A stretch of DNA of 64,000 bases from Desulfotalea sp. (GCA_002733995.1 NVXR01000002.1:62001-126000); one strand, 5' to 3'. Shown: positions 51,959-62,701, numbered from the stretch's first letter. Notes: generated from the sequence alone by a model not told the origin. Numbers and translations: made by a program.

Positions 51959-53668
51959 TCATAAAACCAACATTTTGCTGTAAGAATGCAACGCATTTTC
52001 ACGATCTGATAAAAAACAGAGTACAGGTTGTTCCACTCCCTCATCTATACCAATTTCAGCACCAGCTTGTTTTGATATCCGTAAAAAATACGTTTTTCGA
52101 AAAAATCTATTACGCGTTTTTCTAGTGAACACACCCTCTAACTCTTCTGGTAAGGTCTCAACCAAGCTGTTTTTTGTGTCCTGGGGCTGCTCATAGCCAT
52201 CCCCAGGCACAAGACAGGCCGGGAAGAACCGATGGTTACAGCGTAACCAGTCTATGCGAAGAAGTTCTTTTACAATATCGCCATCGTCTCTATTGGCAAG
52301 CATGGCAATAAGTTTTTGACTCATGAGCTCTTGGGTTGCTGCGTAGGCAAAGAATTGGCTCTCCTGACAAAGGGATAGCAAGCACCTGAAAAATGCATAA
52401 ATATCCTCATTAGTCCTTCGAAAATAATCCCATAGTAAAACAAAATATCGATTGTTCATAAACTTTTCCACACATTCTGAAAACCAGTACAAATCCTGAA
52501 TTGTGACAAAATTCATCCAGCGACTCTCTAAAACTGAATATGGTGGTATCAAACTGTGTTTATATTCAAACTCTAGAGCGCTATAACAAAGTGGCGTTTC
52601 CGGCAAAATTTTCAGCAGACCCATCTGGATATAATTTGCCCCCATAAAGAAGACATCGGTGAAAGACTTTGCGAAAGTCCGCCCCGTCTCATAGGGCAAG
52701 CCCAAAATCAGATCAACATGCAGATGAATAGTCCCCATCCCAGAGAGTTTTTGCACTGTGTTGTGTACTACAGCCGGGTCAACAGGACGATTAACCGCCT
52801 CAAGAGTTGCAATATTTGTAGATTGTATCCCGATTTCAAACTGAAACTTTCCAGGTTCAACTTGCCTTAAAAAGTCAAACATCTCCTCGGTAAATCTGTC
52901 CGGGGCCATCTCGAAGTGAAAGAGCGTATCCCCCCCCTCATCGAGTAAGAACTGCCAAATCGCCAATGCCCGCTGGGGAAGATCGTTAAACGTCCTGTCT
53001 ATAAAGCGTACGATTTTTGGCTGGTGTGTCAGGATATCCCGCAACTCTTTCAGCACCATCTCAAGTGGTTTATGATACACACCCTTTTCCACAGAAGAAA
53101 GACAGTAGCTACAACCAAAAAGACACCCCCTTGAACTCTCATAATAGATATGTCTGTTTGCCAGATGGGTATCAAAGTCGGAGTCAAGATAGGGATAATC
53201 AAAACCACGATCATGCTTCTTAAAGAAGTTCGCTTCATATTTTATCTGAAGACAAAACCCCTCTAGATCACGATAAAATTGTTCACCAACCGCCTCAATA
53301 GCTCCGAGCAATATGCTATAATTGGTGGTCGCAAGCTTCTCGTGTAATACCGCCGCCTGGGGGCCACCGATAACAAGGCGACAGTCGGGAAGACAAATAG
53401 CCAGATCACGGGTGTATTTTTCTACAAGTTCGCTGTTCCAGATAGCAGCAGAAATAAATATATAGCTGGGATTTCCAGAACTTAAGCGCAATAACGACTC
53501 GAAATAGTTGTCGTTAATAGTGAGCTGTAAAATTTCTGTCTTGAAATCAGGACAGTACTTTGTAAGCTCATTTCGCAGATAAAAAAGAGCGAGGCAAGAA
53601 TGGGTATAACGCCCGTTTATGCCGACCAGTTTGATAGAATTCATAATAGTATTAACATCAATTTTCAT
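51959..53668 (-). CDS. B12-binding-domain radical SAM protein (DUF4080 type)
   Basis: A 569-residue radical SAM enzyme. The N-terminal half resembles a cobalamin-binding Rossmann domain (SIKLVGINGRYTH, FISAAIWN, VIGGPQAAVL), without a clear DxHxxG cobalamin motif. The radical SAM cluster is CLFGCSYC (about residues 186-193), with EIGIQSTN and LILGLPYET as downstream SAM-barrel strands. The C-terminal third is the DUF4080-like region. Substrate unknown. Two starts are possible (53668 or 53644); the first has a GGGTG box close by. Divergent from the peptidase fusion. Confidence 0.85.
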   Translation of the reverse strand: MKIDVNTIMNSIKLVGINGRYTHSCLALFYLRNELTKYCPDFKTEILQLTINDNYFESLLRLSSGNPSYIFISAAIWNSELVEKYTRDLAICLPDCRLVIGGPQAAVLHEKLATTNYSILLGAIEAVGEQFYRDLEGFCLQIKYEANFFKKHDRGFDYPYLDSDFDTHLANRHIYYESSRGCLFGCSYCLSSVEKGVYHKPLEMVLKELRDILTHQPKIVRFIDRTFNDLPQRALAIWQFLLDEGGDTLFHFEMAPDRFTEEMFDFLRQVEPGKFQFEIGIQSTNIATLEAVNRPVDPAVVHNTVQKLSGMGTIHLHVDLILGLPYETGRTFAKSFTDVFFMGANYIQMGLLKILPETPLCYSALEFEYKHSLIPPYSVLESRWMNFVTIQDLYWFSECVEKFMNNRYFVLLWDYFRRTNEDIYAFFRCLLSLCQESQFFAYAATQELMSQKLIAMLANRDDGDIVKELLRIDWLRCNHRFFPACLVPGDGYEQPQDTKNSLVETLPEELEGVFTRKTRNRFFRKTYFLRISKQAGAEIGIDEGVEQPVLCFLSDRENALHSYSKMLVL

Positions 53669-53914
53669 TCACCCATTAACATGGATGTTTTTTTTAAGCA
53701 CATTCGCCTTGCTGCGCTTATTCTGTTATTGCCTTCACCCAGAAAATATGTGCTGTAATAACAAAAAACACACCGCAAAAGACATTAATTTGGGTCCCAA
53801 TTCCCAAGGGACTACGCTTGTGATATAACAAAAGACAGGGCCGCTACTGGAGATGATGTACAATCTCTTGCAGCTCCTCCCTCCAACATATTCATCAGAT
53901 ACGGGAAAAGTCAA

Positions 53915-56900
53915 ATGCCATATTCTTTAAATGTCTGCTTTGTAGCTTGTCTTGGTCTTCTTCTCTCCATAAGTCATGCCAAAATCGTTACTGCAACACC
54001 AGCAAACACCCCATCCTATAATTTAGCAATCAGCTTTAACCTTCCAGAAAACCGAGTTATCGGCACTGCCCAAATTATCATCCCAGCAAATGAAACCGTT
54101 TCTTTTTCTCTTGCTCAACTTACTATTACCGGAGCCTTCACCCAAACTGAAGAAGGTGTTGAGCATATCTTAAAACTTCAAGGGACGCATGTGACCTTTA
54201 AAGGTCTACCCCAAAAACGAACCTTTTACGTCTCTTACATAAGAGAAATTAAAAATGAGCGTAACAATCTCATCAGCCCACGGGGCATCTCTCTCATAGC
54301 CAACTGGTACCCTTACCCGTCAACACCTTATATCTATAGCCTCTCAGCCAATGTACCGGATGATTTTTCTGCAATAACGCAAAGTGACTCTTTTCCGCTG
54401 CCACAAAAGGCAGGGATTACCACCTCCCACTGGAGTATACCTACAAAAACTATCTCCTTTATTGCGGGCCCCTATGTGATCAACAAGCGTAAGGTTCGCA
54501 ATAACTTCTACGTCTATTCGATGTTCTTTGAAGAAGATGAAGAGTTGGCGCCAGAGTACCTTGATGCGGCCGCCAACTATTTACGCAAATTCGAAACAGA
54601 AATTGCCACCTTTCCCTACAACCACTACGTCATAGTGGCCAACCGACTTCCCAGCGGCTACGGCATGCCAACGTTTACCCTACTGGGCCAGGTCGTACTG
54701 CGCCTGCCCTTCATAAAAAGCAGCTCTCTGGGCCATGAGATTGTTCATTCGTGGTTTGGTAACGATATTGAAGTGGATTATGAGGGCGGCAACTGGTGCG
54801 AAGGACTTACCTCCTTTTTAGCCGATCATGCCTTTCGAGACGCAGAGGGAAAAGGCCAAGAGGACAGAAAGGAAAGCCTTATAAAATACCACAGCTACGT
54901 TCATGCTAACGAGACCAATCCCTTTAGCCTACAAGACTTCAGATCCGCCGATCACAATCAGCCCATGGCGGATGTCAAAAGAGCCGTTGGTTATAACGGA
55001 GGGGCTTTTCTCTTTCAAGAGTTGCAAGAATACCTTGGCAAAGCAACCTTCACTCAAGGGATTCAGGCCTTCTACCGCCAGAACAGAGGTCGTTCAGTAT
55101 CGTGGAAAAAGCTGCAAACAAGTTTTGAACAGGTCTCCGACACTGACCTTGAGACGTTTTTTACTACACGATTAACGATGCAGGAACCACCCGAAATAAG
55201 TGCTGAGAACATTTCAATTAGCTCACGCGCCGGGATTCATCTTAATTTCACATTGAGCCAACAAGCAGAAGAACTGATCCCGATGCTGGTGCCAATTCAT
55301 GTGACATCAATGTCGGGGACGCATATTTTTGTAGAAAAACTCACCTCTCAAGCACAACCGGTGTCCCTCACACTGCCGGATCGACCCCTTGAACTCACCC
55401 TGGACCCTGAATATACCTTATTGCGTAAACTAGCCAATGCAGAAAAAGTACCTGTCTGGTCGCACTTCTTAGGTGCGGATAAAAGACTCATCATCCTCGA
55501 AAATGAAGGTGCCCGCATAAAGTACCAGAGTATCCTGAAATCTCTTCGTAAATATAAGAGCACAATAGTCTTAGCAGCCGCTGTCACAAACCAACAACTC
55601 GCGGAGAATGACCTGCTCTTTTTGGGTGCAGAGCAAACGCCCTGTAGATCGATTTTCGGTAAGATTGTTCACAATCCTGGCAGTTTAACCGTTGATATTC
55701 GGAGTAACCCATTGCAACCGGAGCATATAGCCGTCATAATTTCTGACAACCTGGCGCGCCCCGACCCATCCATAGCCAGACGCCTCAGCCATTATGGCAA
55801 ATATTCATATGTGGAATTCACCGCAACAGGACGTGTGCTTAAAAGAATCGATTCAAGTACCAACGGCATCCACTACCTGCTCGAAAGTCTGCCACGGGGC
55901 GGAGCAAGCAAAGATCTTTCTGATTTTGACCAGATTGTGGATGAACTTCTGAGCAAAAGAGTCATCTACATAGGTGAAACCCACACGTCACTCCCCGACC
56001 ACCTTTTGCAACTGCGACTGATTGAAGCCCTGTACCAAAGAGACCCACGACTTGCCATAGGCATGGAAATATTTCCTACATCCTCCCAAGCCAGCCTTGA
56101 TGCATACACTGGATACGACTCTACTATGGATGAAAAAACCTTTCTTAAAAACTCCGACTACTTTAACGTCTGGCGCTATGATTACCGCCTTTTCAGGGAT
56201 ATCTTAAACTTTGCAAAAGACAAGCATCTCCCCGTCTTAGGCCTTAATTTAAATCGTACAATTGTCTCTGAGGTATATCGCAGTGGCAATACCGATGGCC
56301 TCAGTGACGAGGTAACAACAACCCTTCCCCCCGACAGAAATCTTAGTCTTCCTGGATATCAGAAACGATTATATTCGGTGCACAACGCCCATGTAAGAGG
56401 ACAACATGGAAGCGGTGCCCCCAGTGGCTTTATCCAGGCACAGGGATTATGGGACGAGACCATGGCAACAAATATCGTAGCCTTTTTGCACAATCATCCG
56501 AACCAGAGAATGGTGGTAATAGCGGGAAGCCAGCACACCCGAAAAGACTCTGGCATTCCTCCACGTGTTACAGCCCGTATGCCAATTGAGCAGGCGAGCC
56601 TCATCAACATTCAGGGGGACTCTCTTCCAGACAACCTCAGCAAAATCTGCGATTATTTCTTCATAGCTGCGCCTTCAAGTCTACCGGAAACAGCAAAAAT
56701 AGGAATCGTCCTGAGTCCCACAACAGACCCAAGCACGATGACGGGTTTGCTCATCGAGCAACTCAGTCCCTACGGAAAGGCGGCGGAATCCGGCCTTATG
56801 CAAGGCGATATACTCATACGCCTGGATGCAACACAAATAACGGAGATGGCTGATCTGCGTATTTCCATGATCGACGCCCTAGAGGGTGATATCGTGGAGG

Positions 56901-56989
56901 TGGAGGTGCTCCGGGGCGAAGCCAAGAAGACAAACCACGTTTTTAAGGTAGAGTTAACCGTGCCGAAAATGCCAGTAGGACACCCATAA
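53915..56989 (+). CDS. M1-type metallopeptidase / ChaN / PDZ fusion, exported
   Basis: A 1024-residue exported protein with a signal peptide (cleaved near SHA-KIVTA, about residue 25). The first half is an M1-like gluzincin: HEIVH (about 274-278), the WFGN signature and the distal Glu in NWCEGLTS, only 17 residues after the second His rather than 18. The third quarter (about 675-900) is a ChaN/DUF399 domain, with VIYIGETHTS, GMEIFP, and later IAGSQHTRKD; ChaN in Campylobacter binds haem. A C-terminal PDZ domain (about 930-1020) contains the GKAAESGLMQGDILI motif. All three domains are seen; their joint role at the outer envelope is inferred. Confidence 0.85.
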   Translation: MPYSLNVCFVACLGLLLSISHAKIVTATPANTPSYNLAISFNLPENRVIGTAQIIIPANETVSFSLAQLTITGAFTQTEEGVEHILKLQGTHVTFKGLPQKRTFYVSYIREIKNERNNLISPRGISLIANWYPYPSTPYIYSLSANVPDDFSAITQSDSFPLPQKAGITTSHWSIPTKTISFIAGPYVINKRKVRNNFYVYSMFFEEDEELAPEYLDAAANYLRKFETEIATFPYNHYVIVANRLPSGYGMPTFTLLGQVVLRLPFIKSSSLGHEIVHSWFGNDIEVDYEGGNWCEGLTSFLADHAFRDAEGKGQEDRKESLIKYHSYVHANETNPFSLQDFRSADHNQPMADVKRAVGYNGGAFLFQELQEYLGKATFTQGIQAFYRQNRGRSVSWKKLQTSFEQVSDTDLETFFTTRLTMQEPPEISAENISISSRAGIHLNFTLSQQAEELIPMLVPIHVTSMSGTHIFVEKLTSQAQPVSLTLPDRPLELTLDPEYTLLRKLANAEKVPVWSHFLGADKRLIILENEGARIKYQSILKSLRKYKSTIVLAAAVTNQQLAENDLLFLGAEQTPCRSIFGKIVHNPGSLTVDIRSNPLQPEHIAVIISDNLARPDPSIARRLSHYGKYSYVEFTATGRVLKRIDSSTNGIHYLLESLPRGGASKDLSDFDQIVDELLSKRVIYIGETHTSLPDHLLQLRLIEALYQRDPRLAIGMEIFPTSSQASLDAYTGYDSTMDEKTFLKNSDYFNVWRYDYRLFRDILNFAKDKHLPVLGLNLNRTIVSEVYRSGNTDGLSDEVTTTLPPDRNLSLPGYQKRLYSVHNAHVRGQHGSGAPSGFIQAQGLWDETMATNIVAFLHNHPNQRMVVIAGSQHTRKDSGIPPRVTARMPIEQASLINIQGDSLPDNLSKICDYFFIAAPSSLPETAKIGIVLSPTTDPSTMTGLLIEQLSPYGKAAESGLMQGDILIRLDATQITEMADLRISMIDALEGDIVEVEVLRGEAKKTNHVFKVELTVPKMPVGHP

Positions 56990-57283
56990 AGGCCAAAACA
57001 ACAAAGCTGAATTAGAGGTAACTATTAAAAGAGAACATCCCAACGTTGATTAAAAAGATTCCCTGCTAACAATCAGCAGCGCTCAAAGAGGTTTTATTGT
57101 GGAGTCAAAGCAAACGTGTAGTGCTGAATTATCACGTTTAAACAAACGGATCATGGACATAGTCCCCATTAGGGTTTATCATTGTTTGCAAAATTTTTGA
57201 ATAAGAACAACAGCTCAACCACACACTGAACATACCGTTACATTTATTTTTTTCATTTTACCCCCTTTGCAAAAGGAGAATCG

Positions 57284-58315
57284 ATGTATAGAATCTGCAC
57301 GCTGTTTGTATTAATTATATCTTGTATACTTTTATCTGGAGAATCTGGAATGGCACAATCTAAACTCAAAAATGGTATTTACGCCAAATTTGACACCTCA
57401 AAAGGTGAAATCATTTGTCTTCTTGAGTATCAGAAGACCCCGCTTACCGTTACCAACTTTGTAGCCCTTGCTGAAGGCACCAAGGATCTTGGCGGCGGCG
57501 CAAAAGCAAAAGGCGACAGATTTTACGACGGTCTAAAATTTCACCGTGTAATACCTGATTTCATGATCCAGGGTGGTTGTCCCCTCGGCACTGGTACCGG
57601 TGGTCCGGGATACACCTTCCCCGATGAAATTGACCCAAGCCTAACGCACTCCAAACCGGGCGTGCTCTCCATGGCCAATTCAGGCCCTGGAACAAACGGC
57701 AGTCAATTTTTCATCACCCACGTAGCAACACCATGGCTCGACGGAAAACATACGGTCTTTGGACATGTTGTCTCTGGTATGGATGTCGTCAATAAGATCG
57801 AAGGCGATGACCTGCTGAATTCTGTTGAAATTATTCGTGTTGGAGAAGACGCCGAAAATTTTGTGACAACCCAGGAATCCTTTGACACACTCCTCGCCAA
57901 CCTCGACGGCAACAAGCGTGAAAAAGAGCTTGCAGCCTTAGAAGAAGAGCAGGACTTGATCAAAAAGCAGTGGCCTAAAGCAATAACCACCCCCTCAGGA
58001 CTAAAGTATGTTGTTGTAGAAGAAGGTGAAGGCGATAGTCCAAAATCAGGTTCCGTTGTAACCGTTCACTACACCGGCAAGCTTCTTAGTGGTAAGAAAT
58101 TTGACAGTTCCTACGACCGGGGTGAGCCTATTGACTTTCCTGTAGGTCAGGGCCAGGTGATTAAAGGCTGGGACGAGGCTCTACTTGGAATGAAGAAAGG
58201 CGAAAAACGCGTGCTCATTATTCCATCAGACCTAGGTTACGGCCCAGCTGGACGCGGCCCTATCCCACCAAATGCAACAATGATTTTTGATGTTGAGCTT
58301 GTGGATTTCCAATAA
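57284..58315 (+). CDS. Exported cyclophilin-FKBP fusion peptidyl-prolyl isomerase
   Basis: A 343-residue periplasmic folding enzyme with a signal peptide (residues about 1-24). The cyclophilin domain (about 30-195) has [36 protein letters not shown] and the [10 protein letters not shown] closing segment. After a helical linker (about 200-233), the FKBP domain (about 235-343) has [41 protein letters not shown] and the [12 protein letters not shown] loop. Active-site residues of both are present, so both halves should be active. Two unrelated isomerase folds in one chain is uncommon. AAAGGAG precedes the ATG; a strong terminator follows. Confidence 0.93.
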   Translation: MYRICTLFVLIISCILLSGESGMAQSKLKNGIYAKFDTSKGEIICLLEYQKTPLTVTNFVALAEGTKDLGGGAKAKGDRFYDGLKFHRVIPDFMIQGGCPLGTGTGGPGYTFPDEIDPSLTHSKPGVLSMANSGPGTNGSQFFITHVATPWLDGKHTVFGHVVSGMDVVNKIEGDDLLNSVEIIRVGEDAENFVTTQESFDTLLANLDGNKREKELAALEEEQDLIKKQWPKAITTPSGLKYVVVEEGEGDSPKSGSVVTVHYTGKLLSGKKFDSSYDRGEPIDFPVGQGQVIKGWDEALLGMKKGEKRVLIIPSDLGYGPAGRGPIPPNATMIFDVELVDFQ

Positions 58316-58331
58316 GTGACACAATCAAAGT

Positions 58332-58375
58332 AAAAAAGTGCCGTAATGTTCATTCAACATTCGGCACTTTTTTTT
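58332..58375 (+). terminator. Rho-independent terminator after the PPIase gene
   Basis: AAAAAAGTGCCG and AATGTT pair with AACATT and GGCACTTTTTT around a CATTC loop, with one bulged base on each side, starting 17 bp after the stop. Confidence 0.93.
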
Positions 58376-58402
58376 AAAGTCCCTTCGGCCCACAGCCACC
58401 GG

Positions 58403-58645
58403 TTACGGTTCCTTCTCCCTTTTTCCTTCTTTCCCCATTCTTGTTCGCACCTGAAGCAACGATCTAGCATCCGGCCAATCCTTGCGCACCTCTCTTTCGG
58501 CAAAAACATTTATAATTCTTGTATTCAAACGCCTATTATTACGTCCCTTAGATCCCTGCCTAAGTAGAACCGTTTTGCCAAGAAACTGCCAACACAGGTG
58601 TTCCCGCAACAGGCACACACCACAAAAAAATTTATAACGATGCAA
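58403..58645 (-). pseudogene. Transposase fragment (possible ISAs1/IS4-like DDE remnant)
   Basis: A minus-strand frame of 80 codons contains NTRIINVFAEREVRKDWPDA followed by RSLLQVRTRMGKEGK. This resembles the segment in ISAs1/IS4-type transposases where RVETR, a WPGL-like motif and a basic RVER stretch occur in order. No start region, DDE set or inverted repeats are visible, so it is at best a remnant. It is also possible that it is a chance frame. Confidence 0.4.
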
Positions 58646-58795
58646 TTCAACAGGTAAGGACCACGCAGACGCATAGGAGGATCGGGCTGAGAAATATGCT
58701 AGATAGCCATAGCCGATAATGCGCTTGACGTTTAGGGTAAGTATCCAGACGACTCCAATATCAGAGCGAGTCCACTCTTGTAACTGTTTGACAAC

Positions 58796-58826
58796 GCTTC
58801 AAATCCGTTCAATTAGGATTTGAAGC
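58796..58826. repeat. Second copy of the dispersed GCTTCAAATCC hairpin
   Basis: GCTTCAAATCC (58796-58806) and GGATTTGAAGC (58816-58826) form an 11-bp perfect stem. The arms are identical to those of 5795-5827, 53 kb away, while the loop and the flanking DNA differ. It lies next to the transposase-like fragment. Confidence 0.7.
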
Positions 58827-58892
58827 ATGCGACGACTAGCAGCGAAAACCACAATGGCCATTTGCATAAAATGACCATTTACAGACCGACGC

Positions 58893-59858
58893 CTAGTATT
58901 TTAAACCAATCCTTTCACGTACAAGGTCAAGGGTTACTGTAGCTTTTTCACGGGCCTTGTCCCCACCTTTTTTTAGTATCTGACGCAACATTTCAGGATC
59001 AGCCAGGTATTCTTTTTTCTTTTGTCTGGCGGCTCCAAATTTATCGTTTAAAAGATCTAGAAGTTCGAGCTTCAAATATCCGTACGCGGCTCCACCATTC
59101 ACATACAGACCATTGATTTCGGCCATTCTTTCTCTTGTCGCAAACAGATTCATCATCTGATACAGATTACAATTATCTGGATTCTTTGGGTCATCCACGG
59201 GAGTCGCATCAGTTTCAATAGCCATAACTCGCTTTTTCAACTGCTTTCCTTCCGAAAAGATAGGGATTGTGTTGCCATAGGATTTTGACATCTTTTGGCC
59301 ATCGAGCCCTGGCACTGTTGCCGTGGTCTCGCTGATAGCCGGTTCAGGAATGACAAAGGTATCACCGTACTGATTGTTAAACTTCATGGCGATATCCCGA
59401 GCCACCTCAAGGTGCTGCTTCTGGTCCTTTCCAACCGGAACACGATCCGCCTGATACAACAAAATATCTGCTGCCATAAGTACAGGATAGGAAAACAGGC
59501 CGTGACTTGCAGCAAGTCCCTTGGCAACTTTATCCTTGTATGAGTGACATCGTTCAAGCAGACCCATAGGGGTAAGGATCGAGAGAGCCCAGGTCAACTC
59601 ACACACCTCTGGGACATCGGATTGTACCCAAAAAATGCATTTATCAGGATCAAGGCCAAGGGCCAGGAAATCCGCTGCTGCTTCCAAGGTTCCTGCGGCA
59701 AGTTTGTCACGGTCATGCACTGAAGTCAGGGCATGGAGGTCAACGATAAAAACATAGAGTTCTGAGCTTTCCATATTTGAAATCATTGTCTGCATCATGC
59801 CAAAATAGTTGCCGATATGTAGTTGTCCTGATGGTTGAATTCCTGATAGTATCTTCAT
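58893..59858 (-). CDS. trpS: Tryptophanyl-tRNA synthetase
   Basis: Class Ic aminoacyl-tRNA synthetase that charges tRNA-Trp. The 321-residue length is typical of the bacterial enzyme. Seen are the HIGH-type motif in PSGQLHIGNYFG (residues 9-20), the KMSKS loop in GQKMSKSYGNTI (about 190), and DRVPVGKDQKQHLEVARDIA in between. It lies downstream of the dnaK terminator on the same strand and is probably transcribed on its own. Confidence 0.97.
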   Translation of the reverse strand: MKILSGIQPSGQLHIGNYFGMMQTMISNMESSELYVFIVDLHALTSVHDRDKLAAGTLEAAADFLALGLDPDKCIFWVQSDVPEVCELTWALSILTPMGLLERCHSYKDKVAKGLAASHGLFSYPVLMAADILLYQADRVPVGKDQKQHLEVARDIAMKFNNQYGDTFVIPEPAISETTATVPGLDGQKMSKSYGNTIPIFSEGKQLKKRVMAIETDATPVDDPKNPDNCNLYQMMNLFATRERMAEINGLYVNGGAAYGYLKLELLDLLNDKFGAARQKKKEYLADPEMLRQILKKGGDKAREKATVTLDLVRERIGLKY

Positions 59859-59934
59859 GGCTCACTGATGAATAAAGTTATTGGGGTATCTTGATCGATA
59901 TTTCGTAACGCAAAGTACTACAATACCGCATAAA

Positions 59935-59980
59935 ATAAAAAAAGGGGAGCAGAGAAAATCAATTTCTCTACTCCCCTTTA
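59935..59980 (-). terminator. Rho-independent terminator of dnaK
   Basis: GGGGAG and AGAGAA pair with TTCTCT and CTCCCC around an AATCAA loop, one mismatch, followed on the minus strand by a long T-tract. It lies 28 bp after the dnaK stop. Confidence 0.92.
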
Positions 59981-60007
59981 AAACGATCAAGGTTTTAGCA
60001 GTTTTTG

Positions 60008-61921
60008 CTATTTAACCTCTTCGAAATCGGCGTCTACAACGTCATCATCATCGTCTTTCTTAGGCTTTGCTCCACTTGCAGAGGCGTCATCCGCGCCACC
60101 CTCTGGAGTTTCTTGGGCTGCCTGGGCGTACAACAGCTCGGCAAGTTTATGAGATGCTTGGGTAAGTGCCTCAACTGCAGCTTTAATAGCGTCAATATCG
60201 TCACTTTCTTTTAGCTTATTGACGTTTTCAATCTCACGCTCAACATTTCCCTTAGTCTCTTCGTCGACTTTGTCGCCGAGGTCTTTCATGCTTTTTTCGG
60301 TGGCATGAACCAAAGCATCAGCTGAATTTCTGGTCTCAACCAACTCTTTACGACGCTTATCTTCTTCGGCATGAAGCTCAGCATCCTCAGTCATACGATC
60401 AATCTCTTCCTGGGTCAACCCAGAAGAGGCTGTGATACTAATGGACTGTTCTTTTCCAGTACCGAGGTCTTTTGCAGAGACAGAAAGAATACCGTTCGCA
60501 TCAAGATCAAATGTAACCTCAATTTGCGGAACACCACGTGGTGCTGGTGGCAGATCAGTTAGTTCAAAACGACCAATGGTCTTATTGTCCTGACTCATCT
60601 CACGCTCTCCCTGGAGTACGTGGATCGATACGGCAGGCTGGCTGTCAGCTGCTGTAGAGAAAATCTGGCTCTTTTTTGTTGGAACCGTTGTGTTTTTCTC
60701 AATGAGCTTTGTAGTCACGCTGCCAAGGGTCTCTATACCAAGAGACAATGGGGTAACATCAAGAAGAAGTACATCTTTTACATCACCCTGAAGTACACCA
60801 CCCTGAATAGCGGCACCGATAGCCACAACTTCATCAGGATTCACACCTCTGTGGGGTTCTCTGCCAAAAATCTCCTTAACCTTTGCGTGTACCATTGGCA
60901 TACGGGTCATGCCACCAACAAGGATTACTTCGTCAATTTCAGAAGGATCCATACCGGCATCTTTGAGTGCAGTCACACACGGACCAACTGTTCGTTCAAC
61001 CAGATCACCAACAAGGTTTTCGAGGTCAGCACGACTCAACTTAAGATTAAGATGCTTAGGACCGGAGGCATCTGCTGTGATAAACGGCAGATTAATATCG
61101 GTCTCTTTGGTAGTAGAAAGCTCCATCTTTGCTTTTTCAGCCTCTTCTTTGAGTCGCTGAAGAGCCATCTTGTCACCCCTGAGGTCGATTCCCTGCTCAC
61201 GCTTAAACTCATCTGCGATCCAGTTAACGATTCTCATATCAAAATCCTCGCCACCGAGGAAGGTGTCACCGTTGGTGGACTTCACTTCAAATACACCATC
61301 GCCGATCTCGAGAATGGATACATCAAAAGTACCACCACCAAGATCAAATACTGCTATCTTCTCCTCACCTTTCTTATCAAGACCGTAGGCAAGTGAGGCA
61401 GCAGTTGGCTCGTTGATTATACGCTGTACGTGAAGACCTGCAATCTTGCCAGCATCTTTGGTCGCCTGGCGCTGAGAGTCATTAAAATATGCAGGAACGG
61501 TAACAACCGCATCCGTTACTTCTTCACCTAAATACTCTTCTGCAGTCGCCTTCATTTTGGCAAGAATCATAGCAGAGATCTCAGCGGGTCTGTACACCTT
61601 ACCGGATACATCCACAGAAACACTGCCGTTGCTTCCTTCAACGATGGCGAAAGGACTAACCTCAACAGAACGCTTCACCTCAGCATCGGTGAATTTACGT
61701 CCAATAAGTCTTTTTACTGCAGACAGCGTACGAGTTGGATTGGTTACAGCCTGACGCTTTGCAACCTGACCGACCAAACGCTCATCATTATCAGTAAAAG
61801 CCACCACAGAAGGAGTCGTTCTATTTCCTTCAACGTTGGCAATAACCTTCGGCTCGCCCCCTTCCATTACCGCTACACAAGAATTGGTCGTACCCAGGTC
61901 AATTCCAATAATTTTACCCAT
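60008..61921 (-). CDS. dnaK: Molecular chaperone DnaK (Hsp70)
   Basis: ATP-dependent chaperone working with GrpE and DnaJ. The 637 residues start with [14 protein letters not shown]; the ATPase half continues with [12 protein letters not shown] and VGGMTRMP, and the substrate-binding half has the [14 protein letters not shown] segment. The tail is Gly/Ala/Asp-rich and ends in the acidic [14 protein letters not shown] pattern that recruits cofactors. AAGGAGAG precedes the ATG. It follows grpE by 165 bp; dnaJ is not in the window. Confidence 0.98.
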   Translation of the reverse strand: MGKIIGIDLGTTNSCVAVMEGGEPKVIANVEGNRTTPSVVAFTDNDERLVGQVAKRQAVTNPTRTLSAVKRLIGRKFTDAEVKRSVEVSPFAIVEGSNGSVSVDVSGKVYRPAEISAMILAKMKATAEEYLGEEVTDAVVTVPAYFNDSQRQATKDAGKIAGLHVQRIINEPTAASLAYGLDKKGEEKIAVFDLGGGTFDVSILEIGDGVFEVKSTNGDTFLGGEDFDMRIVNWIADEFKREQGIDLRGDKMALQRLKEEAEKAKMELSTTKETDINLPFITADASGPKHLNLKLSRADLENLVGDLVERTVGPCVTALKDAGMDPSEIDEVILVGGMTRMPMVHAKVKEIFGREPHRGVNPDEVVAIGAAIQGGVLQGDVKDVLLLDVTPLSLGIETLGSVTTKLIEKNTTVPTKKSQIFSTAADSQPAVSIHVLQGEREMSQDNKTIGRFELTDLPPAPRGVPQIEVTFDLDANGILSVSAKDLGTGKEQSISITASSGLTQEEIDRMTEDAELHAEEDKRRKELVETRNSADALVHATEKSMKDLGDKVDEETKGNVEREIENVNKLKESDDIDAIKAAVEALTQASHKLAELLYAQAAQETPEGGADDASASGAKPKKDDDDDVVDADFEEVK

Positions 61922-62086
61922 CTTTCTCTCTCCTTAAATCATTCTCAGTGGACTAGAATCCATCCAGCATTGCTCAATATATTTTAATTGCTCTACCCTT
62001 GGTAATGGCAACCTCTTCTAAAGTTGTCATCTTCACAGGTTTGTCAAGTGATCACGACCTGTTTTCAACGGATGGCTTTTTACAGA

Positions 62087-62701
62087 TTACTCTTTGCTTT
62101 TCCCCGAAGAGACGACAACTTTCGCAGCTCTTAACAATCTGTCTTTATAGTAATAGCCCTTCTCAAAATCTGTGATGACATGATTTTCAGGGATAGTGTC
62201 ATGAACCCCCATACTAAGGGCTTCCTGATGCTTGGGATCAAATGGTTCCCCAACACTACTGACTGCTTTAACTTCAAATTTTTCGAGGGTAGCAATAAGA
62301 CTTTTCAGCGTCAACTGAACCCCTTCCATAAGGACAGTCAAATTTTTTTCTGCATCTACACCTTCAACTTCTCCGTGATCCAGAGCACGCTCAAGATTAT
62401 CCACGGTTGGCAGAAGTTCTCTAAAGATCGCTTCTCCGGCATATTTCAGACGTGCCAGCCGCTCACGTTCAACGCGTTTTTTGAAGTTTTCATTTTCTGC
62501 TGCTGCACGCAACATTCTATCTTGAAGATCCGCAATCTGCTCTTTGGCCTCATCAAGTTGCTGCTCTGGCCCCATAACTTCCTCTTCAGTCGGTAAGTCC
62601 TTATCAGACTCACTTTCGTTAACATCGACGTTTTCTTCCACGTCCGTGCTTTCGACTGCAGGATCGTCCTGGAGTTCTTCGTTTACCTTTACCTCGCTCA
62701 C
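62087..62701 (-). CDS. grpE: Nucleotide exchange factor GrpE
   Basis: Releases ADP from DnaK. The 204 residues have an acidic, low-complexity N-terminus (about 1-45), a long coiled-coil with DLQDRMLRAAAENENFKKR, and the C-terminal beta domain with FDPKHQEALSM and the GYYYKDRLLRAAKVVVS family signature. GTAGGTGAGCG surrounds a GTG-type alternative, but ATG at 62701 (MSEVKVNE) with GGAGGAG nearby is preferred. The order grpE-dnaK is classic; hrcA is not seen upstream in the window. Confidence 0.96.
   Translation of the reverse strand: MSEVKVNEELQDDPAVESTDVEENVDVNESESDKDLPTEEEVMGPEQQLDEAKEQIADLQDRMLRAAAENENFKKRVERERLARLKYAGEAIFRELLPTVDNLERALDHGEVEGVDAEKNLTVLMEGVQLTLKSLIATLEKFEVKAVSSVGEPFDPKHQEALSMGVHDTIPENHVITDFEKGYYYKDRLLRAAKVVVSSGKSKE

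Noticed and set aside
51871..52125. Plus-strand frame at the end of the radical SAM gene
   Set aside because: It overlaps the real minus-strand gene and has no ribosome-binding site or recognisable product.
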